The notes: generated from the letters alone by a model not told the origin. A stretch of 64,000 bases of DNA from Cricetomys ansorgei (GCA_026225945.1 JAMJFZ010001815.1:604001-668000), one strand, 5' to 3'; shown: positions 12,105-21,059, counted from the first letter of the stretch. Numbers and translations are program-made.

Positions 12105-12168
12105 CACTGAAACACAACATGGCAGAGTACTGGTCTAATATGCTTGACTCTGGTTCAATCCTTAGAGC
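12105..12168 (+). repeat. ID SINE remnant seeding a microsatellite
   Basis: 'ggcagagtactggtctaat' and 'ggttcaatccttagag' match the B-box half of an ID element. It runs straight into the alternating GC/AC repeat. Confidence 0.5.
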
Positions 12169-12179
12169 GTGCGCGCGCG

Positions 12180-12230
<51 letters not shown>
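12167..12230. repeat. (GC)n(AC)n microsatellite
   Basis: Uninterrupted alternating purine-pyrimidine tract, a GC block followed by a long AC block. It generates the CACACA/HTHT low-complexity frames on both strands, which are not genes. Confidence 0.97.
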
Positions 12231-12233
<3 letters not shown>

Positions 12234-13119
12234 GGGAGGGATGAGGATTGGAGGGGAAGGACTAGTCTACACCTCCTGCTGTAACAAAAGCCTATAGACT
12301 GGCAGCTTACACAACAGGCATCTATTCCTCACAGTCCAGGGTGATGAAGCCCAGACCAAGGTTTAGCAGGGTTGGCTCATTTGAGGACATTCTCCTTGGA
12401 TTATAGATGCTGTCTTCTATCCCCATCTTCATCTGGCCGTCTTTATGTGTGTGTGTCCCTCTGCATGTCATCCTTCTGTGTCTGTGCCTGTCTCATAATC
12501 TCCAATCATCCTGGATTAGGACCTATCACTAGAGACTTCACTTTATCTTGCTGACCTCTTTAAAGGCTCACAGTCTCCAAATAGCTACATGCCAAGGCCC
12601 CGAGGGTTAGGACTTCAACATACAGATCTGGGGGATGTACTTCAGCCTCTAAGGGTGCTCTATCCATCCCAGTTCTATAAGCCAGGGGCTGGGGCAAGGT
12701 GGGGCTGAAGTTTTTCTTGAGTCTCTCACAAGGCTGGTGAAGGTATGTTTGGGCTGTCTGCTGGGGAAAGCATTTGCAGTGTTTCCAGGTTGGCAATGTT
12801 TCTGGGTCAGCTCACTGCAGACAGCAAGCTGGCATTGGCTGTTGGCCAGAGGTCTTCAGTTCCTCCCCACAGGGCTGACTGCTCTGCCTCGAGGTGGCAA
12901 CTGTCAGCTGGTACGCCACCCCTCCAGTTCCTGAGAGATCTGTGAGGGCAGGAAGGTACAATGAGCTTTGTGACCTGACCTCCTGACTCAGTCCACTCTG
13001 GGCAGTGGCTCTTGAGCACCGGCAAGAGCTGAGCCTTGCTGTGGCACAGACCGTCTTCTGCCAGGTTGACTGGACCAGTGAGGCCAGTTCCACGACCTCC
13101 TGTGGGGGGGGCCTGTGCA
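12231..13119. other. Intergenic, no recognised gene
   Basis: Unique-looking DNA lying between the two copies of the local duplication. No exon or SINE identified. Confidence 0.45.
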
Positions 13120-13185
13120 TCGTTTCCTCACTTTACAGACCAGGAAACTGAGACCTAGAAAGACTGAAACTTTACCTATGGCTAG
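13120..13185 (+). repeat. MIR-like ancient SINE fragment
   Basis: 'ctcactttacagaccaggaa' followed by 'actgagacctagaaag' resembles the conserved core-to-tail text of mammalian MIR elements. Confidence 0.5.
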
Positions 13186-13507
13186 AGGTGGCGATTGGGA
13201 GGGCGGGTCAGGAAAGCTGTGTTCAGCTCCTCTGCTCAGCCATCTGCCATTTCTACCATGACCGCAGCCTGAAAAGGAGGGCTCCCTTTCTGGGCTCCTG
13301 GGGTAAAGGAGCAGTTGTGGTGGGGATGCAAGAGGCCAGAGTCTTTTATCAGGAAGTACTGCTACCTAAGGAGGTTGAACCTGTCACGGAGGACCAGTGA
13401 GGAATGGGTCACCAATAAACACTCAGCTGTGGTGTGCAGAACTGAGGAGAGATGCCCACTATGGCATGTTGTACCAACTGATGGCAATTTCTGGGGGATG
13501 GCAGATG

Positions 13508-13849
13508 TGGAAGGACACACACGCCACATGGCAAGCATCCACAGCAGGGGATTCAGCCTGCATTTTGGAGTCAAGCTGCACTTGAGCAAAAATCTCTCTC
13601 CTTGTCAGTAAAATGGAGGCTAAGCTGTTGTCCTTGGAGTGGTTTATAAGGATCCAAGTGGCCTGTTTCCTCACTCAAATCACAGAAGAGAGAAGCTCAG
13701 AGTGAGGAAAACATCTCAAGCAAGGGTCACATCCACTCTTGGACAGTGCAGACAGCAAGAGGCGACTGGGTCCTCACACAGCCACCCAGCTTTGATGGCA
13801 CGAAAGAGCCACAGACAAGAATGAGCTGGCCCCAGTCTGCTGGGCCCCA
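13508..13849 (+). repeat. Local segmental duplication, copy 2
   Basis: Partner of 11380-11723 (see that entry). It ends at the same 'ctgctgggcccca' word, after which the two copies diverge completely, giving a sharp right breakpoint. Confidence 0.9.
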
Positions 13850-13926
13850 CACCTGTGTTTGGACTACATTAGACTTCCTCTAGTCTCTCCAGGCCATGAA
13901 CAGTCTAGGACACCATGTGCACAGTT

Positions 13927-13940
13927 CCAGCAGGTGGCGC
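13927..13940 (+). promoter_or_regulatory. CTCF core motif, perfect match
   Basis: CCAGCAGGTGGCGC matches all 14 positions of the CTCF core consensus CCASYAGRKGGCRS. It lies about 2 kb upstream of the Tmem250 CpG island, in SINE-free DNA. The motif is seen directly; occupancy and insulator function are inferred. Confidence 0.65.
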
Positions 13941-14470
13941 CAGGCCACTGCCCAGCATTTGCCCACAGAGACACCCAGGCAGATGTCAGAGTAGAAGCGG
14001 ATGTAGGAGACTTCAGATAGACCTTCCATACCAGGGCTAGCCTGCAGCAAACAGAACAAGTGGAACTCCATCCTATCCTTGGGGATGACTCTGCTATGGT
14101 CAGGCTTCACGTCCTGAGCAGGTTCTGGAATCAGTTCAATGGTGGCACACAATATTTCCAAGAAATAACAGAACGCAACAGAGAGGAGGTGACTTCCTCG
14201 GTTTGGCTACCTGCCATACCTCAGAGGGAGAGTGAACCTCCAAGTCAGTGGAGAATGCACGGCAGAGGCAGCTTCTCAGATGTGGAGGGCATCCAGTGGG
14301 TCTTAAAGAAGGGACAGAGGGGCAGAAAAAGAGTAAAGAGACAAGGCTAGGAATGAGTCGTAGAATGAAGGAGTTTAAGGGGGAGAGGGTGGACCCTCAA
14401 AGTAGGAAAGGAAGAGAGAAAATTGTCACCCCAGTGTGACAGAAACTCAGGCCTGGGGAGAGGAGAACAC
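13941..14470. other. Intergenic, unique sequence
   Basis: No recognised gene. A minus-strand frame of 93 codons (13880-14161) has a rather protein-like composition but no family I recognise; see findings. Confidence 0.4.
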
Positions 14471-14479
14471 CAATGCTTG

Positions 14480-14580
14480 CTTGTTTTGAGACAGTCTCAT
14501 GTAGCCCAGGCTGGCTCCAGCTTGGTCTAAAGCTTCCTGATCCTCCTACCTCCAGATGAGATCCTAGATGGCTCATTGTA
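14480..14580 (-). repeat. B1-derived fragment, degenerate
   Basis: 'ttttgagacagtctcatgta' followed by 'gcccaggctggctcc' is an old reverse-complement B1/proto-B1. Confidence 0.6.
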
Positions 14581-14589
14581 AGCATCACT

Positions 14590-14700
14590 TGTGTGTGTAC
14601 ACAAATGGTGCGTGTGTGTGTGTGTGCGCGCACGTGTGAAGGCACATGCACAGGTCAGAGGTCATCATCAGGTGTCTTTATTGATCTCTATTGTGCTTTT
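14590..14700 (-). repeat. GT-rich rodent composite repeat fragment
   Basis: GT/GC microsatellite followed by 'gtcagaggtcatcatcaggtg'. This is the left part of the same composite dispersed repeat seen more fully at 58577-58862. Family name uncertain. Confidence 0.45.
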
Positions 14701-14714
14701 TTTTTTTTTAAATA

Positions 14715-14840
14715 TACAGCCTTTATTTTATTTTGAGGCAGGGTCTCTCTGGTTGTTCTAGAACTTGCTGTGTAGACCAGGCTGGCCTCAAACTCACAGA
14801 GATCCTCCTGTCTCTGCCTCCGCAGTGTTGGGACATAACC
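14715..14840 (-). repeat. B1 SINE
   Basis: Reverse-complement B1 ('ttgaggcagggtctctctgg', 'accaggctggcctcaaactc', 'ctctgcctccgcagtgttgg'). Confidence 0.88.
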
Positions 14841-14859
14841 TTTATAAAAGACTTAGATT

Positions 14860-15075
14860 TAAAAAATCGTTTTGTTTGTGTGCGTGCTGGCATGTATACG
14901 TGTATACCACACGGTGTCTATGCCTGGTGTCTACGGAGGCCGGAAGCTGTACGATTTCCTGGAACTGGAGTTACAGACAATTGTGAGCCATCATGTGGCT
15001 GCTGCCAACCCAATTCAGGTCCTCTGTAAGAGCAACAAGTGCTCTTAGCCGCTGAGTCATCTCTCCAACCCCAAA
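14860..15075 (-). repeat. B3/B2-type SINE
   Basis: Reverse-complement B3/B2 with 'tggaactggagttacagaca' and the head 'gagtcatctctccaacccc'. Confidence 0.85.
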
Positions 15076-15079
15076 AGAT

Positions 15080-15240
15080 AAAAAATAAAGTATGTGCGTA
15101 AATGCGTGGGGGTGAACGTATGGTCAGAGGGCAACGTGAGCGCCCTGAGTTTCTCCTTCATTATGTAGGTCCCAAGGATGGAACTCAGATGATCAGTTTA
15201 GTGGCAAGTGCTTTTATCCACTAAGCCATCTCACTGGACC
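15080..15240 (-). repeat. B2/B3-type SINE, diverged
   Basis: Reverse-complement tRNA-derived head 'ctaagccatctcactggacc' with a degraded body to its left. Confidence 0.65.
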
Positions 15241-15244
15241 AGGA

Positions 15245-15340
15245 TGTTTGACATAATCTATGTAGCCCTGGCTGGCCTATAACTTAGAGATTTGCCTGCC
15301 TCTGCCTCCTTAGTGCTGGGTTTTAAAGGTGTCATGATAC
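15245..15340 (-). repeat. B1-derived fragment
   Basis: 'atgtagccctggctggccta' to 'tgcctctgcctccttagtgc', a reverse-complement B1 lacking its end. It closes a run of SINEs that starts at 14480. Confidence 0.7.
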
Positions 15341-15759
15341 ACGGCAATCTACTTATGTTTACATCTGCTTATGTGTGAGTGGTAGAGGCTGGACGAGCGC
15401 AGCCCAGCTTGCAGCTGCTCTTGGTCTCGAGAGGCCTGAGGTCCCCAAGTGTCCTCCTCTGCAGGGCAGATGTGTCTTGTGACCAGCCGAAGCTCTCCCT
15501 CCTGCAAAGGGCTTGCATCAAGAACCGGCTGGCTTAGGTCCGTTTCCCTTCCCAGGGGAGCCTGCATCTGATGCCCGGGCGTCGGTAAGCAGGAATGTCA
15601 ACGTGCAACAACCGATGGGCCAGCCACTTTCTGCTTCTCCGTGGATGATGGCTGACTCCGCCTTCACACCCTCGCACCAAGCGCACACCACATCAACTCT
15701 TCGCTCGGACGCCTGACACCTGCTTGTAGGAACCAGGCAAGGTCATTTGGGCCAGTGGC
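15341..15759. other. Repeat-free flank upstream of the Tmem250 CpG island
   Basis: Unique sequence between the SINE cluster and the island. No exon recognised. Confidence 0.5.
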
Positions 15760-16030
15760 ACACCAGCCTTCGCCTTCGCTCGTGGAGCTTCCACGAGCCC
15801 TCTGCTCCACGGCGGGTACCCCTAAAGCCGCCGGTCGCCCCGTCTGCATCTGTGTCTGCTCTCGGGATGCCTCGCGGTGCCGGTTAGCACACAGGAGAAC
15901 TCGGCTCCGCAGCATTGCAACAAAGGAGGCAGACGGCTCCCACCTGAGCGAGGAAGCCGCGCACGCGGAGCGCACCCGCACGGAGGCGATCAGCCTCGGC
16001 TTCCTTAGAGTCCCATCCGCGCCTGCGCCG

Positions 16031-16038
16031 TGACGTCA
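16031..16038. promoter_or_regulatory. Full CRE (CREB/ATF site)
   Basis: TGACGTCA, the perfect 8-bp palindrome, lies within the CpG island about 400 bp upstream of the exon 1 splice donor. Full CREs in islands are commonly bound by CREB/ATF1; binding here is inferred. Confidence 0.7.
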
Positions 16039-16039
16039 T

Positions 16040-16436
16040 GGACGGCTCGCGGCGCGCGCGTGCAGCCGCGCGTCCTCGGATAGCGTTGCGTCCCCGGACG
16101 TTTCGCGCGGGCCCGAGGCGGGCGCTGCGAGGCTCCACCGTGTCGGCGCGGGCGGAGGGGGCGTGAGGACCGCGCTACGGTGGCCGATGAGGGACGACGC
16201 TACGGCTCCCACGCTGGGACAAACGCCTCCAGCCCGGCCCGGGCGCGCCTTCCCCTCCGGGCCGGCGCCAGCCGGGGGCGACTGAAGGGCCGCGCCAGGC
16301 GACCCCTTCCTCGGCGGCATGCGCCCGTCCCGGCGTCGCACCCCCGGGGCACAGGCTCGCCCGCGGGCCCAGCCCCCATCGCCGCCGGCCTGCCGCATGG
16401 CTCCGGACACCGGCACCGCCGCGGAGAGGGCACCGG
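16040..16436 (+). other. Tmem250: Tmem250 exon 1 (noncoding; 5' end approximate)
   Basis: The exon ends in caccgg, followed by the strong donor GTGAGC at 16437. Its partner is the acceptor tctccctacag ending at 17668. The start is a guess placed just after the CRE. The exon carries two in-frame ATGs, at 16319 and 16397. After splicing to 17669, both continue in frame to TAG at 17704-17706, giving an upstream ORF rather than an N-terminal extension of the protein. Confidence 0.6.
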
Positions 16437-17668
16437 GTGAGCGGCCGAGGACGGGCGGGGACTGGCCGCGGACCCGAGGGCCGTCTCCACGGCAACGGCG
16501 CCCGACACCGGAAGTGACTCCCGCAGAGGACGCGGGCAGAGGGCCGGGGTCGCGCGTGGCTATGGGCTAGTGAGAGCCGCGTCTCCATGCGCTGGGCTGA
16601 CCGGTCTTCGAGAGTGGGGCCTCCTGCTCTGGGGTCCGCGCGCGGAGGCGCGTGCCCGGGTGCCGGGCCGCTCCAGGGCGGGCTGTGGGGCGCTGCGGTG
16701 CACCTCCCCCGGCACATCTGCTGCAGAATGCAAACCCCTGTTGCGCGCGGTCCAGTGACATGCCCGAATGAGGGCCGCGGCCCTGTCTAACTGGGTAAAG
16801 CATAGCTAAAGCTCCCTGGCTCAGGACAGGTTTCCTCCCACTGCGCCACACTGGCGGCCATTTGCTCAGGACCCGCGGTGGTGAAGGGAGCTGGCCTGGA
16901 GTCCAAGTCGCAAAAGTCTGTTGGTGTTTCCCTGTCCTGTTACAACTTTTGGTCTCTAGTGTCGTGTAGTCCGAACTTTATGTTTTGGGGTTTTTTTTCC
17001 ATCCACAAACTAACGTCGGCAGCTGCAAGTGACATTTGCTTGGTGAAACAAGGAACCACACGCCACTTCTCCTCTCTTTGTGGCCCAGTTTGGAGGACTC
17101 TGGCCCTATGCCCAGCCTAGACAAGCCAGTAGTGCTTCCGTGTACAGGCAGCCCCCAGGGAAGAGGTCTTGTTACCTCCATTTACAGAGCAAGAGCAGTG
17201 GGAGGTGAGGTAACCTGCCAAAATAATGCCATAGGTCAGGCCCAGCAGGTGACTTTACGGTCTGGCAGTGTTGACACCCTGTCTTCATCCCAGCTCTGTT
17301 GTGATTGATTCTGCATGGGATGTCCTTGAAGGTGGTTGTTCCTAGATAAGTCAGCATGGAAGTTCTGGGGAGTAATGGGCCTGTGGAATGCACCCAGGAG
17401 AGTAGTCATGGGTTCATCAAGAACCTGTAAGAAGTGGGCTTAGCTAGACCACTCCTGTCCCCGTTCTTTCTGTTACTGATGGCCCTTAGAGGGGGCCCAG
17501 CCTTACCCAGCATTGTGAGGTAAAGGATACTTTTGGCCTGCACAGGTTGTGGCTTGTGAAGAGAGTAAGGGTACAACTTACTTGCACCTTAGGGTGCAAC
17601 TGGTTTCCAAGACAGAGGCATCCTTGTGGAAGTCTGACTTGGCACTCTCCTTGTACCTCTCCCTACAG
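16437..17668 (+). other. Tmem250: Tmem250 intron 1
   Basis: It begins GTGAGC and ends with a pyrimidine-rich tract plus CAG (ctctccctacag). Its first 300 bases are the rest of the CpG island. A MIR-like fragment ('ctccatttacagagcaagag') lies at about 17170-17260. Confidence 0.65.
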
Positions 17669-17780
17669 GCCGACGCCTCACCCAAGGCTCAGCTGAGGGC
17701 TCCTAGGTGCTGATGACACCTATGCTAGCCATCTGGACACTGCACTACCACTGCAAAATAGCACTGCTGCCCGGGGCCCA
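17669..17780 (+). other. Tmem250: Tmem250 exon 2, 5' UTR part
   Basis: From the acceptor to the start codon. It contains an upstream ATG at 17713 whose frame (50 codons) runs past the main start and stops at 17863-17865. The main ATG context (cccaATGccg) is weak at both -3 and +4, so leaky scanning and uORF control are plausible. Confidence 0.65.
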
Positions 17781-18200
17781 ATGCCGGTTATGCCCATCCC
17801 ACGGCGGGTGCGCTCCTTCCACGGTCCGCACACCACCTGCCTGCACGCAGCCTGTGGGCCAGTGAGAACCTCTCATCTGGCTCGCACCAAGTACAACAAC
17901 TTTGACGTGTATGTCAAGACCCGCTGGCTCTACGGCTTCATCCGCTTCCTGCTCTACTTCAGCTGCAGCCTCTTCACAGCGGCCCTCTGGGGCGCGCTGG
18001 CCGCGCTCTTCTGTCTGCAGTACCTGGGTGTGCGCGTGCTGCTGCGCTTCCAGCTCAAGCTGTCGGTGCTGCTGCTGCTGCTGGGGCGCAGGCGCGTGGA
18101 CTTCCGCCTCATGAACGAGCTGCTTATCTACGGCATCCATGTGACCATGCTGCTAGTTGGTGGTCTGGGCTGGTGCTTCATGGTCTTTGTGGACATGTGA
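17781..18200 (+). CDS. Tmem250: Transmembrane protein 250
   Basis: This uninterrupted 139-codon frame, in a single exon, is recognised as TMEM250 (C9orf69). It starts MPVMPIPRRVRSFHGPHTTC, contains the internal block TKYNNFDVYVKTRWLYGFIR and ends GGLGWCFMVFVDM. Its length equals the human protein. Residues 1-50 are a basic, His/Cys-containing N-terminal tail. A long hydrophobic stretch spans about 52-88, an Arg-rich loop RRR at 103-105 follows, and a second hydrophobic stretch covers about 113-137, leaving almost no C-terminal tail. This fits a small two-pass (or hairpin) membrane protein. Biochemical function is poorly known; from memory, the human protein has been reported to bind a herpesvirus capsid protein and to affect cell proliferation. 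The start is chosen by homology: no in-frame upstream ATG is closer. Codons are GC-rich, in line with the nearby island. Confidence 0.95.
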   Translation: MPVMPIPRRVRSFHGPHTTCLHAACGPVRTSHLARTKYNNFDVYVKTRWLYGFIRFLLYFSCSLFTAALWGALAALFCLQYLGVRVLLRFQLKLSVLLLLLGRRRVDFRLMNELLIYGIHVTMLLVGGLGWCFMVFVDM

Positions 18201-19745
18201 GGGCCCAGCCTCCATGGGGCTCTTGATCATGCTGAGCCAAGTTTGTTTCCTTGAAGGGGAGGGGGGCTGGTAGGGGTCTTTTTTTTTTGCCCCATCCCGC
18301 GGGGAAGGCCCGAAGCACACACTCCTATTGAGGAGAGAAAAGGGCTGAGACTTCTCTGTGATGGGGACACCACACAGTCTCCCAGTTGGCTTCTGCGCTG
18401 TCCTTTCCCAGGTGTGATACCCCTCCTAGCTTCTTGCCTCTGGTTGCCTGTACATTTTCAGGTTGTCCAGCGGGTGGCCCATTTATCCTTTCTGCACCTT
18501 GAGACCTTCTGTGTGACATTCTCACCAACATCAGGCCCAACCAGTGGGACACAAAGGGGTGCCTGTAGGGTGGACAGCCCCTTTATGTGCCCTGTTCCTG
18601 GCTCAGGGACCCATCCGGCTATACAAGCAGATAGATACACTACTGCCACTGATTGCACCCCATTCTGAGCTGCTTCAATTCTAAGCCCATGGACCACTCT
18701 CTGCTGTCACCAAGGGGCTATGTTAGTCTTGAACTCCAAGTCAGGCCTCAGGGTCACCTTGGTTTGCATAGGTTCAGTCTAGCAGGACACCATATTTGGT
18801 ATTGGCCAGTCCCTGGTGCAAGGGAGCACAGGCACCAAGGCTTGGACTCCAGAGCAGGGGCTGGCCCATACCCTGGGCAGGTATATGTGTCAAGCCAACC
18901 TGGAGCTCTGCAAACTTAAGGAACCTTAGAAGCCACTTTCACTTAGCACTAGGGGGAGCTTTGACTGTCCTTGAGGGATGGAGGCCTCCAGCAACCTTCC
19001 AAAGTCTTGGCCAGACCTGCTGTGGAAAATAGGAGCAAACAGATCTCTCCCCCTAGGTGTATACCAGTCGCAGTGGGCAGCCTGGATGGGCCAGCTGCAC
19101 CGTCCCCATGTGGCTGCTAGGCCTGGCTTATGAGATAGGAAATGAAGGGAGTACCTGGCCACTTTTGGCCTCTGTCGGGAGTGGGATGTGGTTGTCACTG
19201 GTGTCAAGGGCAGGACACTGAGCAGATCCTGCCAACATGCTTCACCCCAAATTGTCGCCCCACACCCTGAGCATGGGGGTGGCCCCTTTGACCCTACCCT
19301 GTGTTCCACTGAAGAGCAACTTGAAGAAACCCAAACAGGGAAAGCAAAGACGCAGGACTGTCGGCCTCGTTCTTTTAAGTTGTAGCCAGCTGTGCCCATT
19401 GGTCTAGCAGGAGGGCTCATGGAGGAAGTCTGTGTGCCTCCCAGGACAGCAGGTGAGGTGCCTTCCCAGTGGACCCCGCTGCTTGTGAACTGCAGAGAAT
19501 CGTTTGCACTAAATCCCACTCTATCCCTAAAACAGCTTTGTTCTTCGTTTATTAGCTCATGTTCCTCAGAGCAGCCTGAAGCCCCATTTGCTGGGTGATA
19601 GTGGGTGTGTCAGAGGTCTGACGGCGGGAGGGGATGACAGGACCTTGTCACACATTGCACACCCAGCTGCCCAGTGTCCTGAGTGCCTGTTAAATTCTTT
19701 ATGAGATGAATCACCTGCATTAAACCTATTTTTTTAATGTGTTGA
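18201..19745 (+). other. Tmem250: Tmem250 3' UTR
   Basis: Sequence from the stop codon to just past the polyadenylation signal. No SINE interrupts it, in contrast to the SINE-dense DNA beyond. A minus-strand open frame of 197 codons (18926-19519) inside it has no recognisable homology and is treated as chance. Confidence 0.65.
19719..19724 (+). terminator. Tmem250: Polyadenylation signal ATTAAA for Tmem250
   Basis: ATTAAA, followed within 5-25 bases by a U-rich then GU-rich element (ctattttttt, aatgtgttgatgg). This is the best cleavage/polyadenylation site downstream of the CDS. Cleavage is expected near 19735-19745. Confidence 0.65.
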
Positions 19746-20149
19746 TGGAGTTATTGCTTAAAATTTGCTGTGCTGGGCCTCATACATGTTAGGCCTGTGC
19801 TCTGCAGCAGTGCCGCAATCTCTGGTAAGCCATAAATCTTTTCAAAGTATAGTCTACAATGTCACAGAAACCGTTCCCCGCAGACTCAAGTTTTAAAAGG
19901 GGCAGATTAAGTTAACATCAACTTAATGTTTTAAGTGTGGAATACTCTAATGATTTACAGTGTAAGGTTGTCTGCCAAGGGCCTGGAGTTAGGTTGGTCA
20001 ATAAAAGTGAGGGCTAGGTTTCTGGCGCTTTCCAGGAAGGACAGGAGCAGCCCACGGGCACCACACACACTAGAGATGCAATGTCTAGATGCTGGCAGGA
20101 ACAGGAAACCAAGTTTTTAGGCGTGTTTGTGCATCTGTGTCACTGGAGA

Positions 20150-20372
20150 TTTTTTAAAAAATCCTATCTCACGTATGGGTATTTGGCCTGCATGTATGTT
20201 CTTTGCGCCATTTGCCATGCCTGGTATGCATGGAAGTTAGAAGAAAGCTTTGAGTCTATGGAACTGAGGGTGCAGACAGTTTTGAGCCACCATGTGAGTT
20301 CTAGAGATCAAACTGCTGTCCTCTGAAAGAGCAGCCAGCTCTCTTACCTGTTGAACGGTTGTCCTGGTCCTC
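20150..20372 (-). repeat. B3/B2-type SINE, diverged
   Basis: 'ttttgagccaccatgtgagt' and 'cctctgaaagagcagccagc', a reverse-complement B3/B2 body with an eroded head at the right. Confidence 0.75.
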
Positions 20373-20384
20373 ATATTAGAGATG

Positions 20385-20470
20385 TTGAGGGGTAGGGTCT
20401 CGCTAACTTGTTCAGGCTGCCCTCAAGCTCCTAAATGTGTGACTACTGGCGTGAGCCACCATACTCAGCC
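20385..20470 (-). repeat. Old B1-like fragment
   Basis: 'tagggtctcgctaacttgtt' to 'ggcgtgagccaccatactca', a degenerate reverse-complement B1/7SL-type piece. Confidence 0.55.
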
Positions 20471-20502
20471 TCAGGTGTGTTGGGTTTGTGTGTGTTTGTG
20501 GC

Positions 20503-20735
20503 TTTAAAAAGATTGCTTTATGTGTATATGACTTTCATGTATGTATGTTTGGATGGATGTGTACCATGTGTGATCTGGTGCCTGCAGAGGCCAGAAGAGG
20601 GCAGCAGATCACTCTGGAACTGGAGTTACAGATGATTGATGGCAAGCTACCATGTGGTGCTAGGAACCAAACCCAGGTCCTCTGGAAGAACAACAGTTAG
20701 TACTCTTAACTAATGAGCTATCTCTCCAGCTGGGG
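20503..20735 (-). repeat. B3-type SINE
   Basis: 'ggccagaagagggcagcaga', 'ctggaactggagttacagat' and head 'gctatctctccagctgggg', reverse orientation. Confidence 0.88.
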
Positions 20736-20749
20736 TTTGGTTTGGGGGC

Positions 20750-20865
20750 TCGTTTTGTTTTTGAGGTAGGGTCTCACTGTGTACCTAGGTTGTGTAGATC
20801 AGGCTGATCACCTGCCTCTGCCTCCTGAGTGCTGGGATTAAAGGCATATGCTGAGACCGGGTGTT
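20750..20865 (-). repeat. B1 SINE
   Basis: 'ttgaggtagggtctcactgt' to 'gagtgctgggattaaaggca', reverse orientation. It abuts a forward B1 immediately to the right. Confidence 0.85.
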
Positions 20866-21055
20866 GGCGGTGGAGCCACCAACGCACACCTTTAATTCCA
20901 GTACTCAGGAGGCAGAGGCAGGTGGATCTCTGAATCTGAGGCCAGCCTGGTCTACAGAGTGAGTTCCAGGGCAGCCAGAGGCAGGTGGATCTCTGAATCT
21001 GAGGCCAGCCTGGTCTACAGAGTGAGTTCCAGGGCAGCCAGAGTTACAAAAAAAA
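20866..21055 (+). repeat. B1 SINE with an internal 63-bp tandem duplication
   Basis: Forward B1. The segment 20916-20978 (starting aggcaggtggatctct, ending gggcagccag) is repeated without any difference at 20979-21041, so the element is lengthened by one exact 63-bp unit. It ends in an A-run at about 21049. Confidence 0.92.
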
Positions 21056-21059
21056 GGCA

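Larger units (their letters stand above)
15760..16720 (+). promoter_or_regulatory. Tmem250: CpG island promoter of Tmem250
   Basis: Dense unmutated CpG and GC-rich sequence, free of SINEs. It holds a full palindromic cAMP-response element TGACGTCA at 16031-16038, an RFX X-box match GTCTCCACGGCAAC at 16483-16496 and an ETS site ACCGGAAGT at 16507-16515. No strong TATA box is visible, as expected for a housekeeping-type island with dispersed starts. The exact transcription start cannot be read, but is likely between the CRE and the splice donor at 16436. Large open frames here, on both strands, reflect low stop-codon density. Confidence 0.85.

Noticed and set aside
11998..12244. Frames with Cys-Val and Thr-His runs
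   Set aside because: Translation of the GC/AC microsatellite.
16175..16717. 180-codon minus frame over the Tmem250 CpG island
   Set aside because: Same GC effect; Arg/Pro/Ala-rich, no family recognised, and frames open on both strands.
17745..18140. 131-codon minus frame opposite the Tmem250 CDS
   Set aside because: Antisense shadow of a GC-rich coding exon; the Gln-rich run is the complement of the CTG leucine codons.
18946..18960. CTCF-like word in the Tmem250 3' UTR
   Set aside because: It differs from the core at the first base and at the key C after the G-run, so it is too weak to report as a site.
18926..19519. 197-codon minus frame in the Tmem250 3' UTR
   Set aside because: No recognisable domain, no promoter or splice support. 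Read as chance in moderately GC-rich DNA.
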